61,215 nt of DNA from SIG440 sp045648175 (GCA_045648175.1 JAZRNN010000083.1:1-61215), one strand, 5' to 3'. Counted from the stretch's first letter, positions 41,827 through 51,303 are shown. The notes: generated from the letters alone by a model not told the origin. Made by a program: numbers and translations.

Positions 41827-42195
41827 ATGGCAGACACCGAATTGAAAGTTATTGTAAAAGCCAAGGAGCTTGCCAAACATTCATTTCAATTAACATCAAA
41901 CAGTAACCGGTACCCAAAGAAATACAGGCATTCACTTGTAGATAGAATTCAGCTTAAAAGTCTTGATATCTATGAAACCTTGCTTGAGGCAAACAGAATA
42001 CATAATGGCACGAATAAAAAGGCAAGATGTGAAAAGATAACAGAGGCAATTACATTCTGTGACGAGCTGCTATTCTATATTGAGTTGTCTATGCAGCTTA
42101 ATTTGTTGAATGATAAATCTGCAGGGTATTGGTCAAAAATGGTCTCCGATGTAAAGTACATGGCTATTGCGTGGAGAACCAAAGAACGTAATTAA
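41827..42195 (+). CDS. DGR accessory protein (Avd-like)
   Basis: A 122-residue protein made of four amphipathic helices with basic faces: ELKVIVKAKELAKHSFQL, YRHSLVDRIQLKSLDIYETLL, KARCEKITEAITFCDELLFYI and SAGYWSKMVSDVKYM. The length and composition match Avd, the basic four-helix bundle that binds DGR RT and is needed for cDNA priming. Its place between targets and TR is standard. Confidence 0.85.
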   Translation: MADTELKVIVKAKELAKHSFQLTSNSNRYPKKYRHSLVDRIQLKSLDIYETLLEANRIHNGTNKKARCEKITEAITFCDELLFYIELSMQLNLLNDKSAGYWSKMVSDVKYMAIAWRTKERN

Positions 42196-42227
42196 ACTAT
42201 TTTAGGTTGTGCGTTGTATTTTTCTTT

Positions 42228-42290
42228 TGCGTTGCGCCCTCGGGCAATATCAACAACAATAACTACAACAACAATAACGGCGTGCGTCCG
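42228..42290 (+). repeat. DGR template repeat (TR)
   Basis: A 63-bp adenine-rich template. After TGCGTTGCGCCCTCGGGC it has a run of AAY codons (nine, plus ATC and TAC), then GGCGTGCGTCCG. AAY codons can mutate to most residues without making a stop. It lies between the accessory and RT genes in an open frame continuous with the RT but ahead of its ATG. Part of the TR RNA should include the region to the RT start. Confidence 0.95.
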
Positions 42291-42398
42291 TACTGGTGGA
42301 ATGTCAGACAGAGTAGGCAAAAGCCGAAATCAGAACACCCACATCAAAAGAACGCACAACCTTTCTACTTGATAGATAAACAAAAAGGACTGTGTTGT

Positions 42399-43442
42399 AT
42401 GACTGACTTTGAAAAAGTAATTGATTTTGGAAATATGTACAGAGCTTACCGCAAATCAAAATGTGGTAAAGGCTTTAAAAACAGCTCAGCTAAATTCAAT
42501 GTAATGGCTTTGGCTGGAATTAATGCTCTGATTGAGCAGCTGAAAACAAAAACATATCAAATATCAGCCTACAATGAATTTAAGGTCTATGAACCTAAAG
42601 AGCGTATCATCAAAACAACATCTTTTAAAGATAAGGTTGTACAACACAGTTTATGTGATAATGTGTTGCTTCCCAGACTGCAGAAAGTATTTATTTATGA
42701 TAACTGTGCCGGTCAGAAGGGCAAGGGTACATTGTTCGGGCTTAACCGCTTGAGTGAGCAGATGAAGGCCTTTTACAAAAGGTACGGATTTAACGGATAT
42801 ATTCTTAAATGCGATATATCAAAGTTTTTCTACAGTATATCCCACGAACAGCTTAAGGAAATGGTGGAATACTATTTCAGCGACAAGGATATATGCTGGC
42901 TCTGTAATCTGTTTATAGACAGCACAGAGGGCAAAGGCATTCCCCTGGGAAACCAAATAAATCAAGGCCTTGCCCTGCTGTATTTAGACAGTATGGATAA
43001 ACTTATCAAGTATGAGCTTGGGATTGAGTATTACGGCAGGTATATGGATGATTTTTATTTGATGCATCCAAGCAAAGAATACCTCAAATATTGCCTTGCG
43101 GTAATAGAAGAATATCTGGTTACTCTTGATTTACAGTTAAACGGAAAAACACAGATTTTTCCCTTCAAGAACGGTGTTAATTACCTGGGCTTTCATACTT
43201 ACATAACACCGAATGGAAAGGTTATCCGCAAGCTGAAGAATCAGAATAAGCGGAATGCTCAAAGGAAGTTTATCAGGATGGCCAAATTGGTTGTTGAAGG
43301 CAAGCTCTCGGCAGATAAGTTTTATGCATCGTATAATGCTTGGAAGAATCACATATCGCACGGTAATTGTTATAACTTAGCAAAGGCTATGGATTTGAAA
43401 ATAAATGAGATTTTAAAGGATGTGAGAACGAATGATAAATAA
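42399..43442 (+). CDS. DGR reverse transcriptase
   Basis: A 347-residue RT. Motif A is LKCDISKFF (D139), motif 4 is LGNQINQ (183-189), the DGR variant of the usual QGxxxSP, motif C is YMDD (215-218), and GVNYLGFHTY follows. The palm is complete, and the C-terminal thumb is short, as in DGR RTs. The frame is open back to 42207, but that part translates the TR; ATG 42399 with AAGGA upstream is the start. It overlaps ssb by 11 nt. It makes mutated cDNA from TR RNA. Confidence 0.93.
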   Translation: MTDFEKVIDFGNMYRAYRKSKCGKGFKNSSAKFNVMALAGINALIEQLKTKTYQISAYNEFKVYEPKERIIKTTSFKDKVVQHSLCDNVLLPRLQKVFIYDNCAGQKGKGTLFGLNRLSEQMKAFYKRYGFNGYILKCDISKFFYSISHEQLKEMVEYYFSDKDICWLCNLFIDSTEGKGIPLGNQINQGLALLYLDSMDKLIKYELGIEYYGRYMDDFYLMHPSKEYLKYCLAVIEEYLVTLDLQLNGKTQIFPFKNGVNYLGFHTYITPNGKVIRKLKNQNKRNAQRKFIRMAKLVVEGKLSADKFYASYNAWKNHISHGNCYNLAKAMDLKINEILKDVRTNDK

Positions 43443-43824
43443 GGCGATCTTAATGGGCCGCTTAACGCGTGACCCGGAGCTGAGACACACAGGAACTGGT
43501 ACGGCTATTTGTAGTTTTAGTGTTGCAATTGATAACGGCTACGGCGAAAACAGACAGACAGATTTTGTCAACTGTGTTGCCTGGAATAAGACTGCAGAGT
43601 TTGTTGATAAATATTTCAGCAAGGGTAAGTTAATTGCTCTTATAGGCAGAATAACAACAAGGTCCTGGGAAGGTCAGGACGGCAAGAAAAATTACTCAAC
43701 AGAGGTTGTTGCCGATGAGGTTTCATTCTGTGGAGATACAAAGAAGGAAGAAAAAACGGCTGCGACGAATGATGAGAGTTTTACTGCGATGGAGGATATA
43801 AGCGACCTCTCATTTGATTTATAA
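43432..43824 (+). CDS. ssb: single-stranded DNA-binding protein
   Basis: A 130-residue SSB. The OB-fold has NKAILMGRLTRDPELRHTGTGT, FSVAIDN and VNCVAWNKTAEFV. The C-terminal acidic tip is DISDLSFDL. It binds ssDNA during phage replication. It starts inside the RT gene. Confidence 0.95.
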   Translation: MINKAILMGRLTRDPELRHTGTGTAICSFSVAIDNGYGENRQTDFVNCVAWNKTAEFVDKYFSKGKLIALIGRITTRSWEGQDGKKNYSTEVVADEVSFCGDTKKEEKTAATNDESFTAMEDISDLSFDL

Positions 43825-43840
43825 GAAAGGAAGACAACAA

Positions 43841-44383
43841 ATGAAAATAAAAAAGATTGTTGATATCTGCAGAAAGTCGGGAGAGATACGGCTTTTAAAT
43901 GGCAAGGATATGCAGTGGCTGGGTGATGGTGCTGCATTTTATCCTTTGGAGGATGCGCCGTTGTTTGACGAGGGTTCCCTGTGTGCGACCTTTGATATTA
44001 CGGACAAGCAGAAGGAAAGCATATTGTTTAAGATTGAACCTAATCTCCCGGAGAATATTTGTTTTGAGAGCAACTGTGACAGAGAAGATTATGCGGAGAG
44101 GAGTGATATTTCCGTTACATATAAGGGTGATGATTTACATATTTATCATTCTGCAAAAGGTGCTCTTTATATGAAGGCAAAATATTTGCGGCCGCTGAGT
44201 TCGGAGGATATTGAAATCTTCCTCAGGGAGACGAAAGATGGCATACCATATTTTGTGTGCAAGATGGGGTTTATGATTCAGGCAGTTATTATGCCGGTGA
44301 TGATGGAAAAGTGTTGCAAAGAGTTTACTCAGGCTTTTGATTTACTGCATGAGCAGAGTTTGAGGGGGAGGGATTTTAAATGA
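43841..44383 (+). CDS. hypothetical phage protein
   Basis: A 180-residue protein (MKIKKIVDICRKSGEIRLLNGKDMQWLGDG...) in the early region. No known motif; it recurs in clostridial phages next to ssb. ATG 43841 follows AAGAAAGGAAG and was chosen over an earlier in-frame start. It overlaps the next gene by 4 nt. Confidence 0.6.
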   Translation: MKIKKIVDICRKSGEIRLLNGKDMQWLGDGAAFYPLEDAPLFDEGSLCATFDITDKQKESILFKIEPNLPENICFESNCDREDYAERSDISVTYKGDDLHIYHSAKGALYMKAKYLRPLSSEDIEIFLRETKDGIPYFVCKMGFMIQAVIMPVMMEKCCKEFTQAFDLLHEQSLRGRDFK

Positions 44384-44556
44384 TTAAAATAATTGAAAAC
44401 GGCAGCACTCATCAGAGGAAACGGTGTGAAGATTGTGGGTGCGTATTTGAATTTGATAAAGTGGATATGAAACTGTATCCAACGGTGAATGACTATAGAT
44501 TGAGTTGCCCTGAATGCGGAGCGGTTATTGTGGTGGAACTCCATAGTGTAAAGTAA
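44380..44556 (+). CDS. small zinc-ribbon protein
   Basis: A 58-residue protein with CEDC and CPEC pairs about 28 residues apart, a zinc ribbon. It starts over the upstream stop (ATGA), with TGAGGGGGAGG just before. It may bind nucleic acid. Confidence 0.65.
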   Translation: MIKIIENGSTHQRKRCEDCGCVFEFDKVDMKLYPTVNDYRLSCPECGAVIVVELHSVK

Positions 44557-44572
44557 TGAAAACGTAATAATT

Positions 44573-44600
44573 ATGCGGACGGCAAACAGGCTGTCCGCAT
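44573..44600 (+). other. hairpin after zinc-ribbon gene
   Basis: ATGCGGAC / GTCCGCAT with further pairing inside. No T-tract follows. The gap to 44713 also has AAAGAGCT / AGCTCTTT (near 44639) and a 16-codon TTG frame near 44628; none is certain. Confidence 0.5.
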
Positions 44601-44713
44601 AGGTCTATATATTTATATAGGAAGTTATTTGAAAATCAAAGAGCTCGAAGCTCTTTTAAAGGGCTTGGTAAGCGCCTAACTAATCAACCATAAATGACAG
44701 AAGAGGAAAAGAT

Positions 44714-45532
44714 ATGAGAGAAGGATATTTTGTTACACGAACATACAAGTCAGGTAATGTGTGGGAGAAAATAAAATACTGGGTACCAGGAAAGAGACCG
44801 TCTAAGGTGGGTCGGGTTGTTCGTTCTGAGATAAATAAGCAAGAGCAGAATGAAACACAAACTATAAGGGCGGCCGCACGTGTTTTGAATGAGAATTTTA
44901 AACCCGGTGATATTATTCTTGGCTTGGATTACTCCGATAAAGGGTTGCAGAGGGTAATGCAAAATATTGCTAATGCAGAGTTTATGGATGATGAAGAAAA
45001 GGCATTAAATATATACGAGACGGCTTCACATGAAATGAGATTGTTTTTGCGTAGGGTGAAGCGGGAATGTGATAGAAGAGGTATTGAGTTTAAATACGGG
45101 ATAGCAATTACGTCGGATATGGATGGAAAGACGGGGGAGCGTGTTCGTGTTCATCATCATATGGTGATAAATAAAGAGTCGCTAGGTGTAGCATTGGAAA
45201 AGTGGTCTCTGGGTGGTGTGTCTTATAAGGCTATGGAAACACAGCCAGACTACACGCCTATTGCAGAATATTTCATCAGGCAGACAAGAAAAATCAAGGA
45301 TGCTAAAAAGTTTGTATGTTCACGAAATCTTGTGAGGCCTGTTCCGAAGGATAGGATTGTACCAAGCAATGCGGAGATTCGTGTACCTGCAGACGGAGTG
45401 CTTTTACATAGGAGTGAGTTTAAACCAGGAAGACCGCAGTATATTAGATATTTAAAACTCCAAAAAGAAACAGATATCGAAAGCGATGACGTGTGTACGT
45501 CGCTGCCGAAGCGGAAAAGAAAAACGAGTTAA
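44714..45532 (+). CDS. HUH-type replication initiator-like protein
   Basis: A 272-residue protein. The His cluster VHHHMVIN (147-149) and a later Tyr in TPIAEYFIRQTRK (Y186) match the HUH/Tyr layout of rolling-circle Rep proteins and related replication-associated proteins of phages. A basic, poorly conserved C-terminus follows. It would nick DNA at an origin and stay linked. It may start replication of this prophage; a relaxase-like use is less likely. Confidence 0.7.
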   Translation: MREGYFVTRTYKSGNVWEKIKYWVPGKRPSKVGRVVRSEINKQEQNETQTIRAAARVLNENFKPGDIILGLDYSDKGLQRVMQNIANAEFMDDEEKALNIYETASHEMRLFLRRVKRECDRRGIEFKYGIAITSDMDGKTGERVRVHHHMVINKESLGVALEKWSLGGVSYKAMETQPDYTPIAEYFIRQTRKIKDAKKFVCSRNLVRPVPKDRIVPSNAEIRVPADGVLLHRSEFKPGRPQYIRYLKLQKETDIESDDVCTSLPKRKRKTS

Positions 45533-45596
45533 AAGAGTTATAGAACCGAGGTGTCATTAAGACTCCTCTTGTTGACGTGGGAAAGGAGCGGAGAAG

Positions 45597-45866
45597 GTGA
45601 AGACGTTTAAGAAAATGCGAGGAATTAAACTGTCGTATGAAAAGCAAGGGTTAATTTACTTTACTTGCATGAATTGCAAGGAAATGTCGGAAGAAATACA
45701 AAAAAAGATAATAAATCTTTGTATTGAGGTTAGCGGTGAACATTATCGGGCATTGTATTCAATGCTCACAGATAACACAAGGAGCGTTCGTAGCGTTGCA
45801 ATGGAATTCTATATCAGCGAGACCCAGCTCTACCATTACCGCAAGAGGTTTTATGAAGAGTGGTAA
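45597..45866 (+). CDS. late-region HTH regulator
   Basis: An 89-residue protein with a C-terminal HTH (RSVRSVAMEFYISETQLYHYRKRF) like small phage sigma-like or RinA/ArpU-type activators of late genes. The start is GTG at 45597, just after GGAGAAG. It lies directly before the packaging genes, the usual place for such an activator. Confidence 0.6.
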   Translation: MKTFKKMRGIKLSYEKQGLIYFTCMNCKEMSEEIQKKIINLCIEVSGEHYRALYSMLTDNTRSVRSVAMEFYISETQLYHYRKRFYEEW

Positions 45867-45954
45867 ATCCGTGATAACTGATATGCGAAAAGATTTACAA
45901 TAGACACAGGTTGTATGCTGTGTCTATTTTTATTGCAGAGAGGAGCGGCAAGGA

Positions 45955-46278
45955 GTGGCAAAAGAATTTGCAAAAGCGTTTTATAAATCAAAGGCGTGGA
46001 AGTCTTGCCGCCGAGCATACATCGATAAGAGGATAGGGATAGACGGAGGGCTGTGCGAAGAATGCCAAACCGAGCTTGGATATATAGTCCATCACAAAAT
46101 CGTTCTCACGGCACAGAACATTGCTGACCCTGACATTGCATTGAATCACAGACATCTTGCGTTTGTTTGCAAAGGTTGTCATGATCGTGAAGAAGCACAT
46201 GCTTTCATCAAAGAGAAAAAATTACTATGTGCATTTGATTACATGGGTCAGCCTATCCCCCCCATTGAGGAACTGTAG
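45955..46278 (+). CDS. HNH endonuclease
   Basis: A 107-residue HNH nuclease. CEEC ... VHHKIVLTAQN ... NHRHLAFVCKGCHD gives the two zinc pairs and the HNH core. It starts with GTG. Phages of this type place an HNH gene next to terminase, where it aids genome cutting during packaging. Confidence 0.9.
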   Translation: MAKEFAKAFYKSKAWKSCRRAYIDKRIGIDGGLCEECQTELGYIVHHKIVLTAQNIADPDIALNHRHLAFVCKGCHDREEAHAFIKEKKLLCAFDYMGQPIPPIEEL

Positions 46279-46369
46279 TATATTTTTTTGGGAACCGAGA
46301 AGGGGAGCTTAAATTTTACGCAGGGCGTGTGTATATAAAGGGGGTTACCTGAAAGGAGAGTGTAAAAAA

Positions 46370-46726
46370 GTGGCTAAGAAAAAAACAGAAGAAAAGCTTG
46401 GCAAAACAGGCTTGTCGCAGATTGAGAAGGCACTTGAAACAATTCCGGAAAATAAGAAAATTTTCGCAGAAAAACTGCATAAAAGAATCAAATTTATGGA
46501 CAAAACTCTCGATGATTTGCAAAAAAAGATTAAAAAAGAAGGTGCAATAATTGAGGCAAAAAATGGAAACGGATTTACCGTTGTAAGTGAAAATCCCGCC
46601 CAGAAATCCTATACAAGCATGATGGGAAAATATAACGCTTCGGTCAAATGTTTGCTGGATTTAATACCTGATAATGTGGGCGCAGATGATGAACTGATGA
46701 GCTTTATTAAGGGAAAAACAAAATGA
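46370..46726 (+). CDS. terminase small subunit, P27-type
   Basis: A 118-residue helical protein with the P27-type core (LLDLIPDNVGADDELMSFI at the end). It recognises phage DNA ends. The start is GTG at 46370 with GGAGAGTG before it. It overlaps the large subunit by 4 nt. Confidence 0.8.
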   Translation: MAKKKTEEKLGKTGLSQIEKALETIPENKKIFAEKLHKRIKFMDKTLDDLQKKIKKEGAIIEAKNGNGFTVVSENPAQKSYTSMMGKYNASVKCLLDLIPDNVGADDELMSFIKGKTK

Positions 46727-48390
46727 TAGAACTTGAGCAGTATTTTACAGCTTTATTAGATGGCGAAATTAATGCGTGCGACAAGATGAAACGTGTCAGC
46801 GAGATGATTCTTGAGCAATATACTGTTCCGGGAGAGTTTCATTTTGATGCAGAAATTGCCAATAAACATATAGAATTCATTGAAAAATTCTGCAAATGTC
46901 CTACGGGAAGAATAGGGACACCCTTAGAATTACAGCTTTTTCAAAAGGCGAGATTCCAAGCAATATTTGGATTTGTTGATGACAATAACCTGAGACAATA
47001 TAACGAGGTTTTAATCGTTGAAGGTCGTAAGAATGGCAAAACTACTGAAATTGCAGCGGTGGAAGTTGATGGTTTGGTAAATGACGGAGAAGGAGCTCCA
47101 CAAATTTACAATGTCGCAACAATGCACGAACAAGCAAAACTTGGCTTTAATGCCGCATACAAGATGATCAGGCAGAGTCCGCTGTTGAATAAGCACATCA
47201 AAAAAAGAGCATTCGACCTTTATTTTCACGCGAATATGGGTCATATCAAAGCACTTGCCAGCAATACAAACAGTCTTGATGGTTTAGATATACATATGGC
47301 GGTGATAGATGAACTTGCGGCTATAAAAAATCGTGATATATACGACTTGGTTAAACAGGCTATGAGTGCAAGAATGCAACCTCTGCTTTTTTGTATAACC
47401 ACAAACGGTTTTATTCGGGGCGGTGTGTTTGATGCACAGTATGAATATGCAAAAGCTTTGCTTGAAGGAAAATTGTCGGAAGAAAATAAGAGGTTTTTGC
47501 CATTCATATATGAACTTGACGACCCATCAGAATGGGACAAAGAAGAATGTTGGATAAAGGCTAATCCTGGACTTGGAACTATAAAGTCATATGACTATTT
47601 GCGACAGATGGTGAAAAAAGCAAAGGATGACCCGGCATTCAAGCCGACTGTAATGGTTAAAGATTTCGATATTCCGCAAACAGCGGAATCAAAGTGGCTG
47701 CGCTGGGAAGAACTCAACAACGAGGAAACCTATGATATAAAATTCGATTATGCAATAGGCGGATTTGACGCTGCTGATACAACAGACTTGAATGCAGCAA
47801 AAGCCATTTGTATGCGTCCGGGTGATGAAAAAATATATGTGCGGTCTATGTACTGGATTCCGCAGTCTGTCATAGATGAACAGGAAAAGCGAGGCGACAG
47901 AAAAGAGCGTGATAATGCTCCGTATTCGCTTTGGATAAGTCAGGGATATATGAGAACGTGCCCCGGAAACAAGTGCGACAAACGTATTTTTCTTGAGTGG
48001 TTTAAGGAACTTCGGGAAACAGAGAAGTTATACACGCTTTTTATCGGGTATGACCCGTGGCATATAGATGATTCACTTTTAAGAGAATTCGAAATGGAAT
48101 TTGGTAAAAAATCTATGATTCCGATAAGACAGGGTGCGTTTACAATGAGTGAACCGCTAAAGAACCTTAAGGCGGATTTTCAGGCGCATAATATTGTTTA
48201 TAACAATAACCCCATAGACAAATGGTGTTTGGTAAATTCGGCAGTAAAAAAGGACGTCAACGGAAATATTCAACTTGTAAAATCGTTAGATGCACGCCAA
48301 AGAGTTGATGGTTCGGTGGCGTTAGCATGTGCATATAAAGTGCTTCAGGATAAAAAGGACCAGTATATAAATTTAAACAAGAGGAAGTGA
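46723..48390 (+). CDS. terminase large subunit
   Basis: A 555-residue packaging ATPase/nuclease. Walker A is GRKNGKT (101-107), Walker B is MAVIDELAA, and the nuclease domain contains GGFDAADTTDLNAA and later a conserved GYDPWHID. Family: HK97-like Terminase_1. The overlap with the small subunit supports coupling. Confidence 0.97.
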   Translation: MIELEQYFTALLDGEINACDKMKRVSEMILEQYTVPGEFHFDAEIANKHIEFIEKFCKCPTGRIGTPLELQLFQKARFQAIFGFVDDNNLRQYNEVLIVEGRKNGKTTEIAAVEVDGLVNDGEGAPQIYNVATMHEQAKLGFNAAYKMIRQSPLLNKHIKKRAFDLYFHANMGHIKALASNTNSLDGLDIHMAVIDELAAIKNRDIYDLVKQAMSARMQPLLFCITTNGFIRGGVFDAQYEYAKALLEGKLSEENKRFLPFIYELDDPSEWDKEECWIKANPGLGTIKSYDYLRQMVKKAKDDPAFKPTVMVKDFDIPQTAESKWLRWEELNNEETYDIKFDYAIGGFDAADTTDLNAAKAICMRPGDEKIYVRSMYWIPQSVIDEQEKRGDRKERDNAPYSLWISQGYMRTCPGNKCDKRIFLEWFKELRETEKLYTLFIGYDPWHIDDSLLREFEMEFGKKSMIPIRQGAFTMSEPLKNLKADFQAHNIVYNNNPIDKWCLVNSAVKKDVNGNIQLVKSLDARQRVDGSVALACAYKVLQDKKDQYINLNKRK

Positions 48391-48394
48391 GTTC

Positions 48395-49585
48395 GTGGGG
48401 CTTTTTGGGTCTATACGCAAAAAAGAAAGAATGGAAAAAGCCATAAGCGGTTTTTTTAAATTAATTAACGGATACATACCAACATTTTCTACCTTTGAGG
48501 GTGGCATTTACGAAATGGAACTTACCAGAGCGGCCATACACTGCTTTGCTACTCATGTAAGCAAGCTTAAGCCGGAGATAAAAGGTGCAAACAATAGCGC
48601 CCTAGAACGGACATTGCAATTCAGGCCGAACATCCTGATGGATACAAAAAAATATCTGTATCGCTTGGCTACCGTGTATGCAACGGATAATACAGCGTTT
48701 ATCGCACCTCTTTATGACAATGTTTTTAATCTTGTCGGATTTTACCCACTAGCTACAAGGAAATGCAGAATTGTAGAATACGAAGGAGAAAAATATCTCA
48801 AGTATCAGTTTGGATTTGGAAATAAGGCGGCTTGCGAATTAGCGAATGTAGGGATAATGAATCAATTTCAGTACGAAAACGAGCTTTTTGGAAACAGCAA
48901 CAGCTGCCTAAGACCAACAATGGATTTGATACACACTCAAAATCAAGGCATTATTCAGGGCGTCAAAAACGGAGCGGCAATTCGCTTTATTGCAAAATTG
49001 GCACACGCATTAGGACCGGAACTCATAGAGGAAGAACGGCGACGCTTTACAAAAGAGAATCTGTCTGTAGACAATAACGGTGGCGTAATGATGATTGACG
49101 CAAAATATGATGAGGTTAAACAAATTGACTCAAAGCCATTTATTGTTAATCCCTCGCAGATGTCACAGATTAAAGAGAATGTGTTTAATTATTTTGGATG
49201 TAATGAGAGTATCCTGCAAAATAAGTTTGACTCAAACGGGTGGAATGCATATTACGAAGGGAAAATTGAACCGTTTGCTGTTGAAGCCGGTTTAGTTCAT
49301 ACCCATATGGCATTTACGGAACGCGAAATCGCTTTTGGCAACGAAGTTATGTTTACATCTAATCGTATGCAGTATTTGAGTAATGATGAAAAGTTGAACA
49401 CGGTAGTAAATCTTTTTGACCGAGGATTTCTTACACACAATCAGGGCCTTGAAATATTTAATATGCCGGCAGTTGAAGGCGGCGATAAACGTTATATCCG
49501 AAAGGAATATGCACTTACAGATAATTTTAGTGATTTAGAGTCAGGGGGAACAAATAATGCCAATGAGCCAACAGAGACAGTATAG
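48395..49585 (+). CDS. HK97-family portal protein
   Basis: A 396-residue portal. The family features are AATRAAIHCFATHVSKLKPE-like opening, QSQG-like GIIQGVKNG and ...FNMPAVEGGD near the end. It starts with GTG and forms the dodecameric DNA gate. It overlaps the protease gene by 29 nt. Confidence 0.95.
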   Translation: MGLFGSIRKKERMEKAISGFFKLINGYIPTFSTFEGGIYEMELTRAAIHCFATHVSKLKPEIKGANNSALERTLQFRPNILMDTKKYLYRLATVYATDNTAFIAPLYDNVFNLVGFYPLATRKCRIVEYEGEKYLKYQFGFGNKAACELANVGIMNQFQYENELFGNSNSCLRPTMDLIHTQNQGIIQGVKNGAAIRFIAKLAHALGPELIEEERRRFTKENLSVDNNGGVMMIDAKYDEVKQIDSKPFIVNPSQMSQIKENVFNYFGCNESILQNKFDSNGWNAYYEGKIEPFAVEAGLVHTHMAFTEREIAFGNEVMFTSNRMQYLSNDEKLNTVVNLFDRGFLTHNQGLEIFNMPAVEGGDKRYIRKEYALTDNFSDLESGGTNNANEPTETV

Positions 49586-50159
49586 AGCGCTTAACCCATT
49601 GGGGATAAAAACGGAGCAGAAAAGGATTGACAGTAATTTTTATACAGAAGGCTATGCGACAACATGGCAACGGTATGTACTGTATGAGGATTTGGAAGGT
49701 CCGGTGTATGAACAGTTCACAAAGGATGCTTTCATAGGCACTGATATGACAGATGTAATTATGCAGTATGATCATCAGGGCAGAGTGTTTGCGAGAACTT
49801 CAAATAAGACTCTTATTGTAGAGCCTGACGACAATGGACTTTTTATTGCAGCAGATTTAAGTAAGTCTGAAAACGCAAAAGGCCTTTACGAAGAAATCTC
49901 AAACGGACTTATAACAAAAATGTCGTGGGGTTTTGCCCCCGGGGAGTATTATTTTGACAAGGCTTCCCGAACCATCATACATACCAAAGTAAAAAAGATA
50001 TACGATGTGTCAGCGGTATCAATACCGGCCAATGACACAACGGATATACACGCTCGTTCATTTGTTGACGGAGAGATTAACAAAATGATGCAGGAGTTGC
50101 AGAAGCGAAAAAACATGGAGCTTCGGCTCAAATTAAAACTTAAACTTGGAGGATTTTAA
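49557..50159 (+). CDS. prohead protease, HK97-type
   Basis: A 200-residue S78-type serine protease: EGYATTWQRYVLYED, QYDHQGRVFARTSNKTL (catalytic His) and KMSWGFAPGEYYF with the catalytic Ser. It cleaves the capsid delta domain. Its start lies inside the portal gene. Confidence 0.93.
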   Translation: MPMSQQRQYRALNPLGIKTEQKRIDSNFYTEGYATTWQRYVLYEDLEGPVYEQFTKDAFIGTDMTDVIMQYDHQGRVFARTSNKTLIVEPDDNGLFIAADLSKSENAKGLYEEISNGLITKMSWGFAPGEYYFDKASRTIIHTKVKKIYDVSAVSIPANDTTDIHARSFVDGEINKMMQELQKRKNMELRLKLKLKLGGF

Positions 50160-50160
50160 A

Positions 50161-51303
50161 ATGAACAAAAGACTGAAAGAAATTGAAGAGAGACTTACTG
50201 CCATTAAAAGTGAAGCGACAGCTGAAAATGCAAACCTTGAGGCTCTTGACAAAGAAAGTGATGGCCTCATGGAGGAGAGAGCAAACATTATGAAGGATAT
50301 GGAAAGAAGACAGGCAATACTTAGCAAAATTGGTTCAGGTTTTGCCGGCACAGGAGCACCTGTTGTTGAAGAACCCGAAGAAAGAAACAACCTCGGCGTT
50401 GATAGCCCTGAATACAGAACTGCTTTTCTGAAGAATATCCGAAACCTTGAATTATCAAATGTTGAAAAGAGAGCAATGACCACAGCGGCAGGCAGTGCCG
50501 GAGCGGCGGTTCCTACTACTACTGCAAACAAGATTATAGAAAAAGCAAAACAGTTTGCTCCCATTTTGAAAGAAATTGACCTTTTGCATATAAAAGGCAA
50601 TGTTACTATTCCGGCAGAAGGTACAACGGTTGAGGCGAAAATTCACGCAGAAGGTGCAGAAATTACACCGGATGAAGACAAACTCAATAGTGTTTCTCTT
50701 GCTGGTTTTGAGGTGACAAAGCTTGTTACCATTTCGAAGTCTGTTGACACTATGTCAATTGATGCGTTTGAAAATTGGCTTGTGGATAAAATCGGTCGTG
50801 CAGTTGCAGAAAAAATTACCAATCTTATTTTTAACGGCACCGGCAAGAATGAAGCACAGGGCATTAATGCTGTTACCTGGGATGAAACAAACTCGGTTAC
50901 AGTTGCAAAATCAGCTTCATTAACAGAAGCAAATGTTGTGACAGCGATTGGATTGCTTAATGGTGGCTATGACGCTGAAGCAAAGTGGTATATGTCCAAA
51001 AAGACATTCTTTAAGAGCTTCCACCCCCTGATGAATACTGGCAAGAATAACCTTGTTACATATGCTGATGGCAAGTACTATGTAGGCGGCTATCTTGTTG
51101 AGATGGATGAAAGAATTACTCTTGATGAGGCGTTCTTAGGAAATCTTCCTCGCGGATATGCAGGCAATATGGCGGAAGATATTACAGTTACATCTCAGTT
51201 TATTGTGCGTCGTAATGCATATGACTTTCTCGGTTCAGCTATTTTTGACGGCAAGGTTTCCGCAGTAGAAGCGTTTGTTAAAATTATCAAAGCAACTGCA
51301 TAA
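50161..51303 (+). CDS. major capsid protein, HK97-type
   Basis: A 380-residue capsid protein. The N-terminal 100 residues are a charged coiled-coil delta/scaffold domain (RLKEIEERLTAIK), then the HK97 fold with the E-loop and the P-domain helix (NWLVDKIGRAVAEKIT). Protease cleavage is expected around residues 95-110. ATG 50161 follows CTTGGAGGATTTTAAA; I chose it over 50146. Confidence 0.95.
   Translation: MNKRLKEIEERLTAIKSEATAENANLEALDKESDGLMEERANIMKDMERRQAILSKIGSGFAGTGAPVVEEPEERNNLGVDSPEYRTAFLKNIRNLELSNVEKRAMTTAAGSAGAAVPTTTANKIIEKAKQFAPILKEIDLLHIKGNVTIPAEGTTVEAKIHAEGAEITPDEDKLNSVSLAGFEVTKLVTISKSVDTMSIDAFENWLVDKIGRAVAEKITNLIFNGTGKNEAQGINAVTWDETNSVTVAKSASLTEANVVTAIGLLNGGYDAEAKWYMSKKTFFKSFHPLMNTGKNNLVTYADGKYYVGGYLVEMDERITLDEAFLGNLPRGYAGNMAEDITVTSQFIVRRNAYDFLGSAIFDGKVSAVEAFVKIIKATA

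Noticed and set aside
42207..42398. Longer start for the reverse transcriptase
   Set aside because: The extra residues translate the TR and its flank, with no ribosome site; the ATG at 42399 has AAGGA at good spacing and starts the RT fold.
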